Positions 24,431 to 33,084 of a DNA stretch of 36,468 bases are shown piece after piece (the stretch's first letter is position 1; every line of letters begins with the position of its first letter). A program made the translations under genes and the position numbers. This DNA comes from Avisuccinivibrio_A sp964651505 (GTDB lineage: Bacteria; Pseudomonadota; Gammaproteobacteria; Enterobacterales; Succinivibrionaceae): assembly GCA_964651505.1 (NCBI GenBank), contig CAZYXT010000006.1:1-36468 (forward strand), in the 5' to 3' direction. Under the pieces are notes generated by a model. The model was not told where the DNA came from. It searched no databases and worked only from the letters and a program-made list of their open reading frames with translations.

Positions 24431-25222
24431 ATGAGTGCCGAGCCCAAGGGAGCCTATGAGGCTTTGCTCCAAACCATCGAGCGACTGTCCAACACCGCCA
24501 TCAGGCGCGATCTTCTGATCAAAAAGCCTGTCGATCTCAAAGCCCTGCGCGCCAAAGAGGCCCATGAGGCAGCCTTGGAGATCCAAAAAGAAAACAGGCA
24601 AAACCGCCTTTTGTATATCCAAAAGATCCATCAAAGCGGGCGCATCAACCCCGATTTTGCATTCGCCAAGATCACGGTCGATTCGCAAAACCAGGAGGCC
24701 GCAGGACTTGCGAGGATGTTCTGCCACACCGTAAGCAGGCCTCTTAATTCGGTCCCGCTGCTTCTTATCTCGGGAGCCGAAGGCTCAGGCAAAACCGTTT
24801 TGTGCCATGCCATGGCCAACGAGCTTTTGGAGACGGGCATCAACGAGGTGAGCCTGTGCGAGTTTGAGGAGATCAGGCAGACTTTTTTGTTCAATCAAAA
24901 CGAGGAAAAGCAGGAGCGGCGCGAGCGCGATGATCGCTACGAGCATTTTGCATCGGTCAAAGTGCTGATTTTGGACGGCTTGTGCCAAAACCGCGAGGGT
25001 TTGACCGTTTTTGATCAAAGGATCTTCTCGCGCCTGTTGCGCGAGCGTTATGCAGCGCGCCTGCCCATGGTCATCACCACTCCCTGCGAGCTTGACAGTT
25101 TGCGCCTGGCCTTGGGCGATTTTGCCTACGAGTCTTTAAAACAATACGAGGCGATGACGGCCGTCCTCTTTGGCGGCAGCCGCCGCCGGCCTTTGCGCTA
25201 TCGGGGCAGGGCAATATCGTGA
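24431..25222 (+). CDS. DnaC-like AAA+ ATPase with altered active site
   Basis: A 263-residue cytoplasmic protein with the layout of E. coli DnaC, the loader of the replicative helicase. The N-terminal helical region is followed by a KENRQNRLLYIQKIHQSGRI segment matching the DnaC stretch before its AAA+ core. A P-loop (GAEGSGKT, residues 115-122) follows. Walker B reads VLILDG (178-183), so the usual DE pair is DG. The C-terminal segment (LGDFAYESLKQYEA) aligns with the DnaC region that carries its arginine finger (RVMDRMR), which is missing here. ATG 24431 is used because GAGG stands 8 nt upstream and the family-like sequence begins there. The last 4 bp overlap ruvX. It could be a divergent loader or a degenerate IstB-type ATPase. 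Confidence 0.7.
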   Translation: MSAEPKGAYEALLQTIERLSNTAIRRDLLIKKPVDLKALRAKEAHEAALEIQKENRQNRLLYIQKIHQSGRINPDFAFAKITVDSQNQEAAGLARMFCHTVSRPLNSVPLLLISGAEGSGKTVLCHAMANELLETGINEVSLCEFEEIRQTFLFNQNEEKQERRERDDRYEHFASVKVLILDGLCQNREGLTVFDQRIFSRLLRERYAARLPMVITTPCELDSLRLALGDFAYESLKQYEAMTAVLFGGSRRRPLRYRGRAIS

Positions 25223-25647
25223 GTTTTGTGCTGGGTTTTGATTACGGCTCCCGCTCCGTGGGAGTTGCGGTGGGCAACACGGCCTTGGGAACCGCCTCGC
25301 CTTTGGAGGCCTTAAAGTGCAAAGAAGGACGGGTTGACGACAGGGCCGTGCTCGAACTGGTCAAAAAATGGGCCCCCGTCTGCCTGGTGGTGGGGCTGCC
25401 CCTTGACATGGACGGCAAGAGCATGGAGGGCATCACGCAAGAGGCCCAATCTTTCGGGGAGCATTTGCAAGAACTTTGTTTGCTGCCCGTGCACTTTAAA
25501 GACGAAAGGCTTACCACCAAGGATGCCAAGGCCATGCTGTTTGAACGCGAGGGTTTTAAGGCCCTGAAAAAAGGCAAGGGACGCATCGACTGCATCAGCG
25601 CAGCCTTAATCGTCGAAGGCTTTTTGGAGCAAAACCCTTCTTTATGA
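25219..25647 (+). CDS. ruvX: RuvX/YqgF-family Holliday junction resolvase-like nuclease
   Basis: A 142-residue RNase H-fold protein of the YqgF family, implicated in processing the 5' end of pre-16S rRNA and in resolving Holliday junctions. The family blocks are clear: GFDYGSRSVGVAVGN at residues 6-20 with the first catalytic Asp, VVGLPLDMDG near 57, KDERLTTKDA near 94 with the catalytic Glu, and RIDCISAALI near 122 with the last Asp. Start GTG 25219 overlaps the stop of the DnaC-like gene by 4 bp, so the two are translationally coupled. In many gammaproteobacteria the gene follows yqgE instead. Confidence 0.95.
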   Translation: MSFVLGFDYGSRSVGVAVGNTALGTASPLEALKCKEGRVDDRAVLELVKKWAPVCLVVGLPLDMDGKSMEGITQEAQSFGEHLQELCLLPVHFKDERLTTKDAKAMLFEREGFKALKKGKGRIDCISAALIVEGFLEQNPSL

Positions 25648-25761
25648 TCGATTGGGGGCATTCTTTGTGCAATCGCGGCGATGCTCTTTTGGGGGCATGG
25701 GCGTATCTTTGGTAAAATGCACGGTAATTTATCGGTTGATTGTTGAGGTATAAGAAGATTT

Positions 25762-26955
25762 ATGGCTGATGTACAGGCGGCTTTGCGCGAGATTGCCCGC
25801 GGGGCAGAGGAAATCATTCCCATTGAGGAGCTTAAGAGCAAGCTTGAAAGCGGCAGGCAGCTTATCGTCAAGCTGGGCATGGATCCGACCGCCCCCGACA
25901 TTCATTTGGGCCACACGGTGATCTTAAACAAGCTGCGCGCTTTTCAGGACCTAGGTCACAAGGTAGTGCTCATCATCGGCGATTTTACGGCCTCCGTGGG
26001 CGATCCCACGGGCAAGAATGCCACGAGGCCCCAATTGTCGCGCGAGCAGATCATGTCCAATGCCCAAACATATGCAGAGCAGGCTTTTAAGGTGCTGGAC
26101 AAGAACAAGACCGAGATCCGCTATAACTCAGAGTGGCTTGGCAAATTGGGCGCCGACGGCACCATCAGGCTGGCCTCCAAGCTGACCGTGGCCAGAATGC
26201 TTGAGCGCGACGACTTCACCAAGCGCTATCAGGCAGGGCAGCCCATTGCCATTCACGAGTTTTTGTACCCTCTGTTTCAAGGTTATGATTCGGTAGAGCT
26301 GCATGCCGACGTCGAATTGGGCGGCACCGATCAGAAGTTCAATTTGCTGATGGGCCGCGAACTGCAAAAAGATGCAGGCCAAGAGCCTCAATGCGTGCTG
26401 ATGATGCCTCTTTTGGTGGGGCTTGACGGCGTCAAAAAGATGTCCAAGTCTGCTCATAACTACATAGGCGTCGAGGATGCCCCCTCAGACATGTTCGGCA
26501 AGATCATGAGCTTAAGCGACGAACTGATGTGGTCTTACTACGATCTTTTGTCCTTTAAGAATGTGGACGAAATTGCAAGGCTTAAGGAAGATTGCGCATC
26601 GGGGGCCATGAATCCTCGCGATGCGAAGATCCTGCTTGGCATGGAGATCGTGGAGCGCTATCACGGAGATTTGGAGGCACAAAAAGCCCGCGACGGCTTT
26701 TTAAATCAGTTTGCCAAGGGCGCCTTGCCCGATGACATCGAGGAGTTTGAAGTCTCCCCCGATACCCTGCCGAGGCTTTTAAAAGAGATCAATCTGCTCC
26801 CCTCGACTTCTGAGGCAATCAGGCTCATCAGGCAGAAAGCGATGAAAGTCAATCAAGAGCTTTACAAGTACGAAGATCGCGAGGCCGTGTTGCAACAGGG
26901 CACCTATATCGTGCAGGCCGGCAAGAGGCGTTTTGCCAAGTTGACCGTCAAATAA
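25762..26955 (+). CDS. tyrS: Tyrosyl-tRNA synthetase
   Basis: This class I synthetase charges tRNA-Tyr with tyrosine. The 397-residue protein has HIGH as HLGH at residues 48-51, the block VVLIIGDFTASVGDPTGKN after it, and KMSKS exactly at 226-230. The C-terminal ~65 residues form an S4-like RNA-binding domain. The MDPTAPDIHLGH signature and shorter length put it in the Haemophilus/Helicobacter-type subgroup rather than the 424-residue E. coli form. A weak AGAAG precedes ATG 25762. A likely -10 (TAAAAT) lies about 45 bp upstream. rpiA follows after 48 bp. Confidence 0.96.
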   Translation: MADVQAALREIARGAEEIIPIEELKSKLESGRQLIVKLGMDPTAPDIHLGHTVILNKLRAFQDLGHKVVLIIGDFTASVGDPTGKNATRPQLSREQIMSNAQTYAEQAFKVLDKNKTEIRYNSEWLGKLGADGTIRLASKLTVARMLERDDFTKRYQAGQPIAIHEFLYPLFQGYDSVELHADVELGGTDQKFNLLMGRELQKDAGQEPQCVLMMPLLVGLDGVKKMSKSAHNYIGVEDAPSDMFGKIMSLSDELMWSYYDLLSFKNVDEIARLKEDCASGAMNPRDAKILLGMEIVERYHGDLEAQKARDGFLNQFAKGALPDDIEEFEVSPDTLPRLLKEINLLPSTSEAIRLIRQKAMKVNQELYKYEDREAVLQQGTYIVQAGKRRFAKLTVK

Positions 26956-27003
26956 TTTGCAGCGGCATCTTTTCACAATGCAACAAACATTAAGGAGTTA
27001 TGT

Positions 27004-27672
27004 ATGGCGCACACTCAAGACGAGCTTAAGGTGATGGCAGCCGAAGCTGCTTTGCAGTTTATTCCCAAGAGCGGCATTTTAGGCGTGGGCTCCGGCTCGA
27101 CCGTGGTCAAGTTCATCGAGGCCATCGATCGCTTTAAGGTCAAGGTCGAGGCGGCCGTTTCGTCGTCCAACAAGACCACCAAGATGCTGACCGACATCGG
27201 CATCAGGGTGCTTGATCCCAACGAATGCGAGCCTTACGAGTGCTACATCGACGGAGCCGACGAGGTCAATCCTGCCTTTGAGATGATCAAAGGCGGCGGC
27301 GCCTGCCTGACGCGCGAGAAGATCTTGGCCTCCATGGCCTCAAAGTTTATCTGCATCGTCGACAAGTCAAAGCTGGTCGACACCCTCGGCAAATTCCCGC
27401 TGCCCGTCGAGGTGATCCCCATGGCAAGGACCCAGGTTGCCCGCGCTTTGAAGGCGATGGGCGGCAATCCCGTTTTGCGCCAAGGCTGCATTACCGACAA
27501 CGGCTGCGAGATCTTGGATGTTCACGATTTCATGATTGAAGATCCAAAGAGCGTCGAGACTGCCATCAATGCCATCCCGGGCGTGGTCACCGTCGGCCTC
27601 TTTGCAGGGCGCGGCTGCGATGCGGTGCTCTTTGCAGACGATGACGGGGTGCATCAAAAGGTCAAAGCCTAG
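27004..27672 (+). CDS. rpiA: Ribose-5-phosphate isomerase A
   Basis: RpiA interconverts ribose 5-phosphate and ribulose 5-phosphate in the non-oxidative pentose phosphate pathway. The 222-residue length fits (E. coli 219). Family motifs are visible: GVGSGSTVVKFIE near residue 27, DGADEVNP near 83 with the catalytic Asp pair, and KGGGACLTREKI near 96 with the catalytic Glu. AAGGAG is 6 nt before ATG 27004. It lies 48 bp after tyrS and may share its transcript. A terminator-like hairpin follows at 27754. Confidence 0.97.
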   Translation: MAHTQDELKVMAAEAALQFIPKSGILGVGSGSTVVKFIEAIDRFKVKVEAAVSSSNKTTKMLTDIGIRVLDPNECEPYECYIDGADEVNPAFEMIKGGGACLTREKILASMASKFICIVDKSKLVDTLGKFPLPVEVIPMARTQVARALKAMGGNPVLRQGCITDNGCEILDVHDFMIEDPKSVETAINAIPGVVTVGLFAGRGCDAVLFADDDGVHQKVKA

Positions 27673-27753
27673 AATGAGCCTTCTTAATCAAAAGTGCAAA
27701 ACCCAAGGCCTCAAAACCTCGGGTTTCAAGCGCAGGCCCGGGATAAAGAGCGA

Positions 27754-27773
27754 GCCAGGCCCCCTGGCATTTT
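27754..27773 (+). terminator. Probable terminator of rpiA
   Basis: GCCAGG (27754-27759) pairs with CCTGGC (27763-27768) around a CCC loop, followed by ATTTT. Flanking CCCGGG copies can extend the structure. Confidence 0.55.
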
Positions 27774-27940
27774 GCCCGGGATCCTGCCCTTTTTCTGTCA
27801 AAAACTCCCTTCAATTGCATGTAAATTGCGCCGCTTTGCTCAAATAAGCTTAGAATAGGCAGTGTTTAAAGAGCCTTATGCTCCATCTTAAAATTTGGAG
27901 CAAGGTCTTATCATTTGCCCGTGTAAGCATCGCCGGTCTT

Positions 27941-27956
27941 TGGCCTGATTTTTGTA
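27941..27956 (+). promoter_or_regulatory. Weak sigma-54-like promoter upstream of fliE
   Basis: TGGCCTGATTTTTGTA resembles the -24/-12 consensus TGGCACG-N4-TTGCA and has the correct spacing. The -12 GC is GT, so the match is imperfect. It lies about 55 bp before the fliE start, and fliE operons in many gammaproteobacteria use sigma-54. Confidence 0.3.
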
Positions 27957-28011
27957 TCAGCAAAAGACAGTTTGAGTTATCAGTCAGGAAAATGACAAAA
28001 AAGAGGTTACT

Positions 28012-28449
28012 ATGGCTTACGGGATGGAAAGTCTGAACGCTGATGCCGTAATCGGCGCTTTGGGCCAAATGCAGCAGCAAATGAAAGGGATGCAGGAGCG
28101 CTCGGCAGGCCTTGAGGCCATGGCAAGCGCAGCAGGATCTGCAAGGAGAATCGACGAGCAGGGATTGAGCGTAAATGCCGCGGCCGTGCAGGAGACGACC
28201 GAGACTGCCACTGCCGCTGACAGCGTGGGCAAGTTTGCCGACATGCTCAAGAGCGCTTTTGAGAACGTCAATGCCATGCAAAACGAGAGTGCTTCCATGC
28301 AGCAGCGCTTTGACTTGGGCGATCGCTCCATCACCTTGGCAGATGTGATGCTGGCCACTCAAAAATCCAGCATTTCCTTTGAGGCTACGCTGCAAATCAG
28401 AAATAAGATGGTAAGTGCCTACCAGAGCATCTTCCAGATGCAGATTTAA
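28012..28449 (+). CDS. fliE: Flagellar hook-basal body protein FliE
   Basis: FliE links the MS ring to the proximal rod and is among the first proteins exported by the flagellar type III apparatus. The conserved C-terminal half is clear: FADMLKSAFENVNAMQ, then ITLADVMLATQKSSISFEATLQIRNK, then MVSAYQSIFQMQI at the end. The 145 residues are longer than the ~104 of E. coli because of a Met/Gln/Ala-rich N-terminal region. AGAGG lies 5 nt before ATG 28012. It is the first gene of fliEFGHI, 40 bp before fliF. Confidence 0.95.
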   Translation: MAYGMESLNADAVIGALGQMQQQMKGMQERSAGLEAMASAAGSARRIDEQGLSVNAAAVQETTETATAADSVGKFADMLKSAFENVNAMQNESASMQQRFDLGDRSITLADVMLATQKSSISFEATLQIRNKMVSAYQSIFQMQI

Positions 28450-28489
28450 GGCACGCTCAAGTTAAGCAGAGGCTGAGGAAAAGAGAGCC

Positions 28490-30373
28490 ATGTCAGAACA
28501 AGAATATCCGGTAAGCCCTCAGGGAGCCGCAGTTGCCGCCGCCGCGCCGCAAGCGCTGCCCCCGGGGTCCGCCGCCCAAGCAGATCAAGGCGTTTTGCCT
28601 GAGGAAGGAGCCGATCTTGCTGCCCCCTCGAAGGAACGATCAAGCCGCCGCGGAGGCTTTTTGAAAGATTTCTTCTCATCAGGCGAGGTGGTGCGCAGGC
28701 TGATCATTCTGTCTGTTCTGGTGGTTTTCTTTGCAGGCGCCATTTTTGCCTTCGTAACCTTCAATTCAGCCGATCCGCTGTCAGCCTACCGGCAGCTGGG
28801 ACGCTACAATGCCCAGGATATGGGCAGCGTTCTCGATTTCTTGGATCAGAACGGCTACAACTATCGTCTCTCGGGAACCGACGGGATCATGGTGCCTGTT
28901 GACGATTACAATCTTATCCGCGAGCGCATGATCAGAAGCGGCGTGGGGATCTCCTCGATTGCCAGGGATGAGGGCGACAGCATCATCATGACCGACTCGG
29001 GTTTCGGCGTTTCGCAGCGCCTTGAGGGCGAGCGCATCAAACACGGCCGCGAGGTGCAGTTAGCCCGCGCCATCGAGCGCATTGAGGGCGTCGAGCATGC
29101 AACGGTCCTTTTGGCCATTCCCAAAGAAAATGTCTTTGCCCGCGAAGAGCGCCGTCCTTCTGCCGCCGTCGTGGTAACTTTAAGAAACGGCGTTTATTTA
29201 AGCCCCGAAACCGTCAATTCGATTCGCTTCACGGTCGCCTCGTCGGTGCACAGCCTTTTGAGCAAGGACGTGACCGTCACTGATCAGACCGGGCGCTTGT
29301 TGTCCTCCCAAGGCGCCTCCGACAGCGGCGATAACAGGCTGCAAAAAGAATTTGAAATAAGAACGCTGCGCGAGGCCCAATATCGCGACAAGCTCGATTC
29401 CATTTTGGCTCCCATGCTCGGCGTCGGCAATTATTCGGCCGAGGTGGACGTTACCTTGGACACCACCGTCGAAGAGGAAACGCGCCAGATGTTCAACCCC
29501 GACAATCAGGCCGTGCGCTCTGAGACCTTGCGCGAGGAGAGAGGCACACAGGATCAGACCAACCCTTACGGGGTGCCGGGATCCCTGTCCAATCAGCCTC
29601 CTGCCAATGCCGTCATTCCTCAGCAATTGCGCGACGGCTCTGCCGAAGGATCGCTGTCTGCCGATTCTCAGCAAAGCGAGACGCGCGAGGCGGTGCGCAA
29701 CTATGAAGTGGATACCACCATCCGCCACACCTCCCGCCCCACCAACGTGGTTTCGCGCCTGACCGTTTCGGTGGCCGTCGATTACCTGCGCGTGGTGGAT
29801 GCCGAAGGCGTGGTTTCCTATGTGCCCCGTCCTCAGGAAGATTTGGACAAGATTGCCGACCTGGTGCGCGGCGGCTTAGGTCTTGATGCCAGACGCGGCG
29901 ACGTGGTCCATGTCGAGACCGTCTCCTTCCAGCGCGCCTTGGAGGGCCCTGCCCTGCCTTGGTGGCAGCATGAAAGCTTCTTCCGCATCGTCCGCGTCGT
30001 AGGCGCCGTGCTGGTGGTTTTGGTGGTGGTCATCGTGGTCATCAGGCCTTTGGTCAACCGTCTCATTCGCGGCCGCACTGACGAAGATCGGGCCCTGGAC
30101 CGTTACGATTTGGATGAAACTTCGGCCATGGAAGGCAACGATAACTTCAACATCATGGCTCAGCGTCAGGATATGGCCGATCAGATCTACTCCATCAATC
30201 GCGACGGCGGCATCGAGCTTCCTAATCTGCACAAGAACGAAGATCTGCTCAAAGCCGTGCGCACTTTGGTGTCCAACGAGCCTCAGCTTTCCACCGAGGT
30301 CATTCGCGAGTGGATTAATGCCGATTTGAACGAAAACAAGAAAGGCAAACAGAATAACAACAACAACGGCTGA
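28490..30373 (+). CDS. fliF: Flagellar MS-ring protein FliF
   Basis: FliF forms the membrane and supramembrane ring on which the flagellum is built. The 627-residue protein has an Ala/Pro-rich cytoplasmic N-terminus (about 1-65), membrane helix one (71-91), a periplasmic ring-building region with the family stretch RAIERIEGVEHATVLLAIP, and helix two (about 500-518). The C-terminal cytoplasmic tail contains KAVRTLVSNEPQLSTEVIREW, the FliG-binding segment, and ends in an Asn run. The periplasmic segment around 345-400 (Ser/Gln/Asn-rich) looks disordered. fliG begins 14 bp downstream. Confidence 0.97.
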   Translation: MSEQEYPVSPQGAAVAAAAPQALPPGSAAQADQGVLPEEGADLAAPSKERSSRRGGFLKDFFSSGEVVRRLIILSVLVVFFAGAIFAFVTFNSADPLSAYRQLGRYNAQDMGSVLDFLDQNGYNYRLSGTDGIMVPVDDYNLIRERMIRSGVGISSIARDEGDSIIMTDSGFGVSQRLEGERIKHGREVQLARAIERIEGVEHATVLLAIPKENVFAREERRPSAAVVVTLRNGVYLSPETVNSIRFTVASSVHSLLSKDVTVTDQTGRLLSSQGASDSGDNRLQKEFEIRTLREAQYRDKLDSILAPMLGVGNYSAEVDVTLDTTVEEETRQMFNPDNQAVRSETLREERGTQDQTNPYGVPGSLSNQPPANAVIPQQLRDGSAEGSLSADSQQSETREAVRNYEVDTTIRHTSRPTNVVSRLTVSVAVDYLRVVDAEGVVSYVPRPQEDLDKIADLVRGGLGLDARRGDVVHVETVSFQRALEGPALPWWQHESFFRIVRVVGAVLVVLVVVIVVIRPLVNRLIRGRTDEDRALDRYDLDETSAMEGNDNFNIMAQRQDMADQIYSINRDGGIELPNLHKNEDLLKAVRTLVSNEPQLSTEVIREWINADLNENKKGKQNNNNNG

Positions 30374-30387
30374 CAGGAGAGCGATTT

Positions 30388-31482
30388 ATGAGCGATAAGG
30401 GTGCAGTTGTCGATGCTTCCGGCATCGGCCTGGTAAACGGGGCCACCAACGCCCTGGAGCTGTCCGATGACGAGAAGGTGGCTTTGGATCGCCTCTCCGG
30501 CATCGATAAGGCGGCCATTTTGATGCTGTCTTTGTCAGAAGAAGATGCCGCGCAGATTTTCCGCAACTTGCAGCAAGGACAGGTGCAAAAACTGGGCATC
30601 AGGATGGCCGAGTTGTCGGATTTCTCTTCTGACACCGTCAATGCCGTGCACAAGTACTTTTTGACGTCCATCACCAAGCACTCCAACATCGGTTTGGGCA
30701 GCTCCGATTTCGTCAAGAACGCCTTGATAGCCGCTTTGGGCGAGGACAAGGCCAACAACCTCGTCGATCAGATCTCCATGGGTTCAGGCTCGCAGGGCCT
30801 TGATGCCTTAAAGTGGATGGATGCCCGTCAGGTGGCGGCCATCATCGTAAACGAGCACCCGCAGATCCAGACCATCGTGCTCTCCTACCTCGACCCCGAG
30901 CAAAGCGCCCAGATCTTAAGCCTGTTCCCGCCTCCCGTGCGGCTGGACCTCATCATGCGCATCGCCACCTTGGAAGAAGTGCAGCCTGCGGCCTTGCAGG
31001 AGCTCAACGAGATCATGGAAAAGCAGTTTGCAGGCTCGGCAGGTGCCCAGACGGCCAAGATTGGCGGTCTGAAGAGTGCAGCCGGCATCATGAATTACCT
31101 CGATACGGCCACCGAGACCACGCTGATGGAAGCCATCCAGGGTCAGGATATGGAGCTTGGACAGCAGATCCAGGATTTGATGTTCGTCTTCGAGAATCTC
31201 TCGGATGTCGACGACCGCTCCATCCAGACCTTGCTGCGCGAGATCCCTTCGGAGGTTCTCGAGAAGGCTCTCAAGGGCGCCGACGACGGCTTAAAAGAGA
31301 AGTTCTACAAGAACATGTCTTCGCGTGCCAGCGCTGCCATCAAAGAAGATTTGGCCTCCATGGGGCCCATCAAATTGTCGGATGTGGAGGCTGCCCAAAA
31401 GGAGATCCTGGCCATTGCCCACCGCATGTCCGAGCAAGGTCTCATCATGCTCAACCGCGGCGGCGGCGACGACTTTATTTAA
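30388..31482 (+). CDS. fliG: Flagellar motor switch protein FliG
   Basis: FliG sits under the MS ring, transmits torque from the stator and sets rotation direction. The 364-residue protein carries a ~30-residue N-terminal extension before the usual start of the family (LSGIDKAAILMLSLSEEDAAQIFRNL). The middle domain contains EHPQIQTIVLSYLDPEQSAQIL. The C-terminal motor domain has the charged torque helix region FENLSDVDDRSIQTLLREIP, including the expected Asp-Asp-Arg and Arg residues. It lies 14 bp after fliF and 9 bp before fliH. Confidence 0.97.
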   Translation: MSDKGAVVDASGIGLVNGATNALELSDDEKVALDRLSGIDKAAILMLSLSEEDAAQIFRNLQQGQVQKLGIRMAELSDFSSDTVNAVHKYFLTSITKHSNIGLGSSDFVKNALIAALGEDKANNLVDQISMGSGSQGLDALKWMDARQVAAIIVNEHPQIQTIVLSYLDPEQSAQILSLFPPPVRLDLIMRIATLEEVQPAALQELNEIMEKQFAGSAGAQTAKIGGLKSAAGIMNYLDTATETTLMEAIQGQDMELGQQIQDLMFVFENLSDVDDRSIQTLLREIPSEVLEKALKGADDGLKEKFYKNMSSRASAAIKEDLASMGPIKLSDVEAAQKEILAIAHRMSEQGLIMLNRGGGDDFI

Positions 31483-31491
31483 GGATAAATT

Positions 31492-33072
31492 ATGGCTCGC
31501 GATTTAAGTGACGACAGGCCTGCAGAGTTTGTGCCCGAGGTCATCGAAGATTCTGATGCCAAAGAGCTGACCGATTTCTTTGCCAAGCGCACAGACGAGC
31601 GTTTTGCGGTGCAAAAGGCGGCGCTGCTGACCGAGCATGAGGCAGGAGAGTTCACCCCTCTGACCTGGCCTGTCATGGATGACGGTTCGCACGAGCACAC
31701 CAATGCCATAGGTTATCCCACGGGCGGCTGGTTTATGCAGCAAAAAGAGGGCGCGTTGGCAAATTTGAAAGAGAAGGGGCAAGAACCTCTCTTTGAAGAA
31801 AACGGATCTCAGGAAGAAGGCCAAGAGCAGGCCCCGGCTGCCGCCTCCTCTTCGATCCTGCCTGAGGATTACGAGCTCATAGTGCAAAAGGCCCATGAGG
31901 AAGGGTATAAGGCGGGCCTTGAGCTTGGCAAAAAAGAAGGCTACCGCGAAGGCTTTGAAAAAGGCCATGAGGAAGGATTGCCGGAGGGGCGGGAGCAGGG
32001 GCACGAAGAAGGCTTTGCCCGGGGGTTTGCCGAAGGCAAGAGCCGCGGCCATGAAGATGGTTTCATGGACGGGCAAAAAGCAGGCTTAAAAAGCGGCTCG
32101 GACATGGTGACAGCCCAGGTCAAGCGCTTTACTTCTTTGGCCGATGCCCTGGCCAATCCCGTGCGTCAGATGAATGCCGACGTGCTCGATGAAATCGCGT
32201 TTTTGGTGTCGCGGCTGTGCGCGGTGGTGCTAAAGCGCGAGATCAAGGGCGATAAGGCCTTTTTGTTTGATGCCGTAAAAAATGCGGTCAAGACCCTGCC
32301 CAATTACGAAAAAGGCGCCATTCTTTATCTTAACGAAGAAGATCTGGGGCTGTTGCAGGCCATGCTCGGGCGCGAATTCATCAAAAAGCACCGCTGGGAG
32401 CTTAAAGTCAAAAACACCCTGATGCCCGGGGACGTGGAGGCGGTCAATCCTGTCAGCCAGGCCGATTATAAAGTCAAAGACAGGCTTGATGCCCTGCTTG
32501 ACGAATTTTTGGTCAATGCCCACCACTTAAAAGAACAAACCATCAAAGAGCCCATCGAGGGATCTCCTGACTACTCGGCTGCTCCGCGCAAGATCAAAAG
32601 CGAGGTCAGACTTGAAGATCTGGCAGGGGAGATCTCAGAGGAGCTGACGGCGGCAGCCCAATCTGAGGAAGTCTTGCAAGAACAAGTACAAGAAGCTCTC
32701 AAAGAGGAGCCAAGCCCTCTGCTGCCCCAATGGGCCGAGCAAGATGAACCTCAACACAGCGTCTTAGCGCTCAATCAGGAACCGCAGCCTGTGCAGGATC
32801 CTGCGGCCCCTCAGGCCGCGCCCAAGCCTCAGGCAAAGACTCTTCCCCCTAAGGGAGCAAAAGATGCTCCGTCAGGGAGGATAGGAAGCGGGCCCAAACA
32901 GGGCGCGCCTCATCCTGAAGCCGGGGTCAATCCTCAAGCGCAGGCCAAGAGCGTGGCCAATCCTGCCGCACCCTTCCTCTCAAAGGGAGCCTCCGCCAAG
33001 CCTCAGGCGCACCCCGCAGCTCCCAAAGGCGCCGTGGGCAGTGCTGCGACACCAAAGACCCCTCAAGCTTAA
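31492..33072 (+). CDS. fliH: Flagellar assembly protein FliH with long C-terminal tail
   Basis: FliH binds and restrains the export ATPase FliI at the flagellar type III gate. The 526 residues are roughly double the usual ~230-280. Residues 138-201 are a run of GxxxG-type repeats (EEGYKAGLELGKKEGYREGF onward) characteristic of FliH. Residues about 205-345 form the conserved C-terminal domain, including LMPGDVEAVNP. After residue 350 an acidic linker leads into a Pro/Ala/Gln/Lys-rich tail without a visible fold, continuing to the end. The tail keeps the reading frame with no stop or frameshift. fliI follows 12 bp downstream. Confidence 0.93.
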   Translation: MARDLSDDRPAEFVPEVIEDSDAKELTDFFAKRTDERFAVQKAALLTEHEAGEFTPLTWPVMDDGSHEHTNAIGYPTGGWFMQQKEGALANLKEKGQEPLFEENGSQEEGQEQAPAAASSSILPEDYELIVQKAHEEGYKAGLELGKKEGYREGFEKGHEEGLPEGREQGHEEGFARGFAEGKSRGHEDGFMDGQKAGLKSGSDMVTAQVKRFTSLADALANPVRQMNADVLDEIAFLVSRLCAVVLKREIKGDKAFLFDAVKNAVKTLPNYEKGAILYLNEEDLGLLQAMLGREFIKKHRWELKVKNTLMPGDVEAVNPVSQADYKVKDRLDALLDEFLVNAHHLKEQTIKEPIEGSPDYSAAPRKIKSEVRLEDLAGEISEELTAAAQSEEVLQEQVQEALKEEPSPLLPQWAEQDEPQHSVLALNQEPQPVQDPAAPQAAPKPQAKTLPPKGAKDAPSGRIGSGPKQGAPHPEAGVNPQAQAKSVANPAAPFLSKGASAKPQAHPAAPKGAVGSAATPKTPQA

Positions 33073-33084
33073 GAGGAAACAGTT

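Larger units (their letters stand above)
27673..28011. other. Intergenic region between rpiA and the flagellar operon
   Basis: About 340 bp. It contains an inverted repeat AAACCC/GGGTTT (27699-27726), the terminator-like hairpin at 27754-27773, a weak sigma-54-like sequence at 27941-27956 and the fliE ribosome binding site (AGAGG, 28002-28006). Confidence 0.5.
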
